In this document: piece after piece, positions 52,654 through 55,531 of the stretch | How positions within the stretch are numbered: the stretch's first letter is position 1 | How the letters are laid out: every line of letters begins with the position of its first letter | Origin: CAYILR01 sp964364175 | GTDB taxonomy: Bacteria; Bdellovibrionota; UBA1018 | Assembly: GCA_964364175.1 (NCBI GenBank) | Contig: CAYILR010000029.1 | Coordinates: forward strand, 1 to 55,531 | Length of the DNA stretch: 55,531 nt | Reading direction: 5' to 3' | The notes under the pieces: model-generated | The model's input: only the letters and a program-made list of their open reading frames with translations | Database searches by the model: none | What the model was told of the DNA's origin: nothing | Translations under genes and position numbers: made by a program

Positions 52654-54531
52654 TCAACCGCGTCGGATTGGCACCCAGCCTGCGAGATTTTTTGGAAGTA
52701 GGCGAATTTCATGTCGGAGGCAGGCCTCAGTGACCTGAGGGTCTTCGTGATGGCTGGTGACGAGGATCGAGCGGGATTGGATGCCTAGGCCTGTGATCAG
52801 TTCGATGCCGTTTTGGCTGTAACCTTGGATCTCATAGTCGACGAGGAAGAGATGCTTTTCAATCTGGAACTCAGGACTGGTCACATAGTCCGTCAATGGT
52901 CCTGGTGTATAAAAGTGGATGGGTTGTGTGGGTGCGAATCGGGAGTTCCAGACCTGGTGGATCGACTCGTCGTCGTCAAAAATCACGACTTGGGTGTCGG
53001 ATTGGACTTCGATTTCAGAAACGAACCAGGACGGAGTGGGGGATCGCGGGATGGAGAGGCGGACTTGAGTGCCTTTTCCTGGATGGGATTCGATTTGGAG
53101 CGAGCCTCCCCAGGATTCCAGAGTGGTGCGTGCGTGCCAGAGACCTAGGCCGGAGCCTTCGGATTTGCCGTAGGTGGCGCCTCGTTCGGTGAGTTTGGGT
53201 AGGATTTCGGGTGGGATGCCTCGGCCGTTGTCTTGGATGGTGATCTGGGCGACGGAGGCTGGGTTACTGGGGTCAGCAGTCAGTGAGACTTTGATGGAGC
53301 TGGCCTGTTTTGAATCGGCAAAGGATTCCACGGCGTTGTTGATGAGGTTGGAGAGGATTCGTTTGAGAGTAGCTGGATCTGATTGAGTAAAAACGGAGTG
53401 TGCATCGGCATCGATGATGGATTCGATTTTAATGTGAGTATGAGTTTGGTGTTCTAAGCGCTTTTCTGTCATCAGAGAGTCGATGAGGCCGGGAAGCCAT
53501 GAGACGTATTGTATTTTAGATTTACTACTGTCTGGAGCTGATACCGCTGTTAAATCAGTGTTGGACCTGTTTTTTGTAATTAAATGGTTGGCGATGTCCT
53601 GAATTCGAGAAACTGCACTTTTGAGAATAAGGCGTGATCGTTGGGGTAATGCTGTGAGTTCCGGATCTAGAGCTTGAAGAGCGGCGAGAGGGGAGCGAAT
53701 GTCGTGGGCGACTTGGGTGGCCATCGTGAAAAGTACGCCTTTTCTCTCGGCTTCGATGCGTTTTTCTAAAGCGGCATGCAGCTCGCTGAGCAGCAGTTCA
53801 AATGAGGTTCCAATTTTTTCTATTTCACGAGGGACAAATTGTTCTTTTGTCCTAGACATAGTCACAGTCAACGGATTTGTAGCGACAGATGAGATCTGTT
53901 TTTCGAGTGATAAAAGTGGATTGATGACTTTTTTCTTAAGAATGCGTCTAATCCAAAATAACATTGAAAGCAAAGTCATTACAGCAATCCCTAAAAAGGA
54001 ACCAAATAAATGTGGAGTAAACGAAATTGATTTGTAGTCAAATAGGCTAATCAAAAGTCCTAATTTTATTTTTGAATCTCCATTGTTGTTAGTTTTTATA
54101 ATTTCAGAACAATAAGTCTTATATCGGTTAATGTTTTTTTTGCGTGCTTCAATTCTAATTTTTTCGCATGTCAGGTTGTTTTTTTCGCTAGGTAAAAATT
54201 CATTAATTTTTGGAAATTTGCTGTAATCAGAAAGGTATATATTACCTTCTTCGTTGATAATTGTCATTAGGCCTTCGTCCTTCGAAACCAACCCGAGGAT
54301 TCTAATTATCTCGGTCGAATCGGAAACTCCCAGCGCCGGCGTGACAAACTCAGAAACAGTTTCGTGTACCAAGCGAAGAAGACGGACTTCGTCAGCCCGA
54401 AAAGATTCGAAATCGAGATATGCGGCCGCTATAAAAGCCGCAAAAAATACCCCTATACCGACGGTAAGAAAGGACCTTTCGACAATACTGCCTATCGTCG
54501 AATTGTCTTCGGTTTTTGTTTTTGTGCTCAA
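52654..54531 (-). CDS. Hybrid sensor histidine kinase with C-terminal receiver
   Basis: A 625-residue membrane protein. Helix 1 (about 20-38), periplasmic sensor domain (40-175), helix 2 (176-196), HAMP-like linker (198-255), HisKA with phosphoacceptor His276 in QVAHDIRSPLAAL, HATPase_c (N box SNLINNAVES, G boxes DNGRGIP and GSGLGLW), then a receiver domain (about 513-620) with FDDDES, phosphoacceptor Asp565 in LVDYEI, TSHHED and LLPK. It overlaps the binding-protein gene upstream by 4 bp, suggesting that protein presents the ligand. A second copy's last 43 codons survive at 49967-50098. Confidence 0.92.
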   Translation of the reverse strand: MSTKTKTEDNSTIGSIVERSFLTVGIGVFFAAFIAAAYLDFESFRADEVRLLRLVHETVSEFVTPALGVSDSTEIIRILGLVSKDEGLMTIINEEGNIYLSDYSKFPKINEFLPSEKNNLTCEKIRIEARKKNINRYKTYCSEIIKTNNNGDSKIKLGLLISLFDYKSISFTPHLFGSFLGIAVMTLLSMLFWIRRILKKKVINPLLSLEKQISSVATNPLTVTMSRTKEQFVPREIEKIGTSFELLLSELHAALEKRIEAERKGVLFTMATQVAHDIRSPLAALQALDPELTALPQRSRLILKSAVSRIQDIANHLITKNRSNTDLTAVSAPDSSKSKIQYVSWLPGLIDSLMTEKRLEHQTHTHIKIESIIDADAHSVFTQSDPATLKRILSNLINNAVESFADSKQASSIKVSLTADPSNPASVAQITIQDNGRGIPPEILPKLTERGATYGKSEGSGLGLWHARTTLESWGGSLQIESHPGKGTQVRLSIPRSPTPSWFVSEIEVQSDTQVVIFDDDESIHQVWNSRFAPTQPIHFYTPGPLTDYVTSPEFQIEKHLFLVDYEIQGYSQNGIELITGLGIQSRSILVTSHHEDPQVTEACLRHEIRLLPKNLAGWVPIRRG

Positions 54532-55394
54532 TGCACATTCCCCAAATAATATTCGTTAAGAGGCCCTTTTCCTATATCCGGAGCTTCCAGTCCTTTTCTG
54601 ATGTAAATTTCCTTCATTGGAATTGTGACAATTGGATACACCAAGCAGCTATCAGAAATTTTATCAATTATTCGGCGGTACTCTGCAACTCTCTGCTGTG
54701 CATCTTTAATGCTTTGGCTCATTTCGATTTCCTTGGAAAGAAGAGGATCGGAATGACCAGTAAAATTTATGTCTGTTCCAGAAAACATTTCCAAATATTC
54801 GTACGCGTCTAAATAGTTTGATTTCAATCCAACAATTAGCGCATCGCATTTAGAGTCTAAAAAAGATTTTCCAAAATGTTTTGATACTGAAATTTCTAAT
54901 GGCACTGCTTTTGGATACAATTCTTTTATCATTTCAAAATAAGCTGCTCGGTATTGTTTTGGGACTGACAGCGTGAGGTACGAGAGACAAAAGTTGTGAT
55001 TAGGTTTTGGCAACTGCGAATTGTTTGCTGCTAGATAAGGCGATTTGAATGTTGATTGAGCTGAATATCCGAGGATTCCGCTGGGTAAGAAGTCCACGGG
55101 CAGTTTGCCAAGTTCCCCATATTGAGTAATGACATGTTGAGGCCTTAGCTTGGAAAAAAAATTACATCTATCTTTTTTACTTTTCCAGCGTTCAGATTTT
55201 GTGTTGAGGCCTAGATAGATTTGAGTTGGATCGAATATTTTGAAGCTATTATAATGCGAAAGATTTTCAGAGGTTCCGACTAATCGCAAATCGAACAGAT
55301 CAAACTGATCTATGTTTTCTGAATTGAGTTGGTTGTCTCGGCCTAGAAAAAATTCTATCGATCTACCCTGAGAAATTGGGGTTAGCCTCAACAT
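54528..55394 (-). CDS. Oligopeptide-binding protein (SBP family 5), 5' end disrupted or lost
   Basis: 288 residues from the ATG at 55394, but the coding sense clearly continues upstream: the same frame encodes TPALWQAPIGCGGYKISFSD before that ATG, a family 5 signature (PIGxGPYK-like). It is open only to a TGA at 55488-55490 with no good start. The C-terminal half is recognisable (FTGHSDPLLSKEIE, then IPMKEIYIRKG). Only the latter half of a normal 500-600-residue protein is present, so the gene either has a frameshift or nonsense change near 55488 or starts beyond the window in another frame. Coupled to the hybrid kinase gene (4-bp overlap). Confidence 0.65.
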   Translation of the reverse strand: MLRLTPISQGRSIEFFLGRDNQLNSENIDQFDLFDLRLVGTSENLSHYNSFKIFDPTQIYLGLNTKSERWKSKKDRCNFFSKLRPQHVITQYGELGKLPVDFLPSGILGYSAQSTFKSPYLAANNSQLPKPNHNFCLSYLTLSVPKQYRAAYFEMIKELYPKAVPLEISVSKHFGKSFLDSKCDALIVGLKSNYLDAYEYLEMFSGTDINFTGHSDPLLSKEIEMSQSIKDAQQRVAEYRRIIDKISDSCLVYPIVTIPMKEIYIRKGLEAPDIGKGPLNEYYLGNVH

Positions 55395-55531
55395 TTTTGA
55401 GTCGCTAAAAGATATTTTATATCCTCCACACCCTATGGGTGCCTGCCATAAGGCAGGGGTATGTTTTGCTTGTTCGAGGGTAACTGTTCAGCCCGTTTGA
55501 GTGATTCACTTGCATAATTTATAAACAGGAT

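Overview
The window looks like the chromosome of a Gram-negative, Bdellovibrio-like bacterium (Bdellovibrionota or a neighbouring lineage). This is inference. It rests on the many unrelated Sec-exported hypothetical proteins, the 7TM-type class III cyclase, the hybrid histidine kinase, the oppA-type binding proteins and the scattered palindromic repeats. No rRNA or tRNA gene and no CRISPR array was seen.

Layout. (1) 0.3-8.2 kb: an RDD-like membrane protein, two exported proteins (the second carries a subtilisin-like domain with its catalytic Asp and His replaced), a PfkB-family sugar kinase, and a two-gene exported pair. (2) 8.4-15.2 kb: a 909-residue exported coiled protein, dapF, a small Cys protein, an SGNH hydrolase, a protein-glutaminase-like enzyme and a small FGKYEGK-type protein. 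Between them lie long palindromic elements whose arms differ from copy to copy. (3) 15.3-26.6 kb: a tightly overlapping purine operon, purF-purC-purD-purN-purL-purQ-purH-purM. It covers PRPP to IMP apart from purE/K and purB, and PurL has an unusual long N-terminus with PurQ separate. (4) 26.5-33.9 kb: a self-inhibited Fic protein behind duplicated operator-like repeats, an exported protein joining 2H-phosphoesterase-like and nucleotidyltransferase-like motifs, and a clan CD (caspase-like) exported protease. (5) 33.9-39.9 kb: valS, then a PP2C phosphatase fused to a cyclic-nucleotide-binding domain, convergent with a membrane class III cyclase. This is a plausible second-messenger producer and target pair.

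(6) 40-55.5 kb is the accessory and most interesting part. It holds two compact loci that look like ribosomally made, post-translationally modified peptide (RiPP) systems. Locus A (40.9-43.6 kb) has a strong sigma70-type promoter, a 27-residue peptide ending in Gly-Val-Cys-Asn, an oligopeptide-binding protein and a stand-alone YcaO enzyme. Locus B (46.7-49.8 kb) has a consensus sigma54 promoter and a 47-residue peptide. A perfect 14-bp hairpin follows, then a tetrapyrrole-methylase-superfamily enzyme resembling borosin alpha-N-methyltransferases, an MFS exporter and a PRMT-like methyltransferase with a THW loop. A second consensus sigma54 promoter, at nearly the same distance from its start codon, drives a small exported Ala/Gly/Cys protein beside locus A. 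A complete IS4-type insertion (perfect 17-bp ends, 10-bp target duplication, broken transposase 5' part) lies between the two loci. Right of locus B are a GNAT acetyltransferase, a DUF1571-like protein, a cyclase-family (formamidase-like) enzyme, a hybrid histidine kinase and an oligopeptide-binding protein with a disrupted or incomplete 5' end. A remnant of a second hybrid kinase's last 43 codons sits in the locus B upstream region.

All function calls come from reading motifs by eye; no database search was run.
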